Assembly: GCF_017916425.1 (NCBI RefSeq)
Contig: NZ_JAFMSX010000001.1
Span: 558,001 to 622,000, forward strand
Length of the DNA: 64,000 bases
Reading direction: 5' to 3'
Source of the DNA: Nocardioides sp. SYSU D00065
Lineage (GTDB): Bacteria; Actinomycetota; Actinomycetes; Propionibacteriales; Nocardioidaceae
The notes beneath the pieces are model-generated. The model searched no databases. It was not told where the DNA came from and saw only the letters and a list, made by a program, of their open reading frames with translations. Shown piece after piece: positions 63,894 through 64,000 of the stretch (within the stretch, counting starts at the first letter, position 1; each line of letters begins with the position of its first letter). The position numbers and the translations under genes were made by a program.

Positions 63894-64000
63894 TGCCGTC
63901 CCAGTCGGGGTCGTCCTTGCTGCCGATCTCGTAGGACATCGGGCCAACGCCGGAGCTGCCGCTGCTGCGGTTCGGACCCTTCTTCCGGGCCGCGTCGAGA
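63883..64000 (-). CDS. 3' end of an upstream gene, probably obg GTPase (partial)
   Basis: The minus-strand frame enters from the right edge and ends with GPMSYEIGSKDDPDWDGSDD and TGA at 63,885-63,883. The tail is acidic and low in complexity, and no domain is visible. In actinobacteria the gene before proB is usually obg (rplU-rpmA-obg-proB), which is the only ground for this identity. It overlaps proB by 11 bases. Confidence 0.45.
   Translation of the reverse strand, partial: LDAARKKGPNRSSGSSGVGPMSYEIGSKDDPDWDGSDD

Overview
This 64 kb window is high-GC actinobacterial DNA, most likely Nocardioides or a close relative in the Propionibacteriales. The evidence is pervasive G/C in third codon positions, many GTG starts, ATGA/GTGA stop-start overlaps, a DUF222/HNH gene, an actinobacterial-type ilvB leader peptide, and a conserved actinobacterial housekeeping order (cysteine desulfurase-mnmA-ligA-gatCAB-ilvD-ilvBNC-serA, with proB at the right edge). 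Nothing in the window identifies the species directly.

Layout, left to right. 0.3-3.1 kb: a methyltransferase, then an ABC ATPase with its overlapping membrane partner. 3.1-5.3 kb: a divergent yczE-like transporter and MocR/YczR-type regulator pair with an inverted repeat between them. 5.3-11.4 kb: serA, a YdeI-like protein, a DsbA/FrnE-like oxidoreductase, an NCS1 permease, an acetyltransferase and a degenerate kinase-like protein. 11.4-14.3 kb: a DUF222/HNH gene, then a decayed patch with an IS5-type transposase remnant and a frameshifted gene inside a 12-bp inverted repeat. 14.4-18.8 kb: a methyltransferase and the ilvB-ilvN-ilvC operon, preceded by an attenuator with a 13-residue Ile-Leu-Val leader peptide. 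18.8-32.9 kb: assorted genes including a pterin dehydratase-VOC fusion, an S66 peptidase, a TetR, a repeat-bearing membrane protein, kynU, ilvD, a PadR regulator, an EamA exporter, a soluble aldose dehydrogenase-like lipoprotein and a PhoD phosphatase.

33.0-41.3 kb is the most interesting block. A cobalamin riboswitch (about 39,540-39,750, minus strand) heads a tightly overlapping operon: a secreted alpha/alpha-barrel protein, a secreted and membrane-anchored protein with a small DUF4430-like domain, EcfT, a double-ATPase EcfA, and an EcfS-like membrane protein. A paralogous barrel protein lies just upstream behind a strong hairpin. An alpha/alpha barrel plus a DUF4430-like domain is the architecture of animal intrinsic factor and transcobalamin. 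I infer a surface-capture plus ECF-import system for vitamin B12, with the two transcobalamin-like parts split over separate secreted proteins.

41.4-48.2 kb: gatC-gatA-gatB, an RTX-like secreted protein and ligA. 48.4-51.3 kb: TetR, a 14-TM MFS exporter and an alpha/beta hydrolase. 51.3-58.7 kb: a cell-envelope glycan locus (two GT39-like membrane transferases, a flippase-like protein, a methyltransferase, a polyprenol-phosphate-type GT2 and a further multi-pass protein). 58.6-64 kb: a core-MetE-like methionine synthase, a 46-codon coupled ORF, mnmA, a cysteine desulfurase, two small genes, proB, and the end of a gene that by position should be obg.

A family of short palindromes built on TTGAGTC...GACTCAA occurs five times: twice between genes near 27.3-27.4 kb and three times in frame inside the DUF4430-like gene. 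I saw no rRNA, tRNA, CRISPR array or intact insertion sequence.
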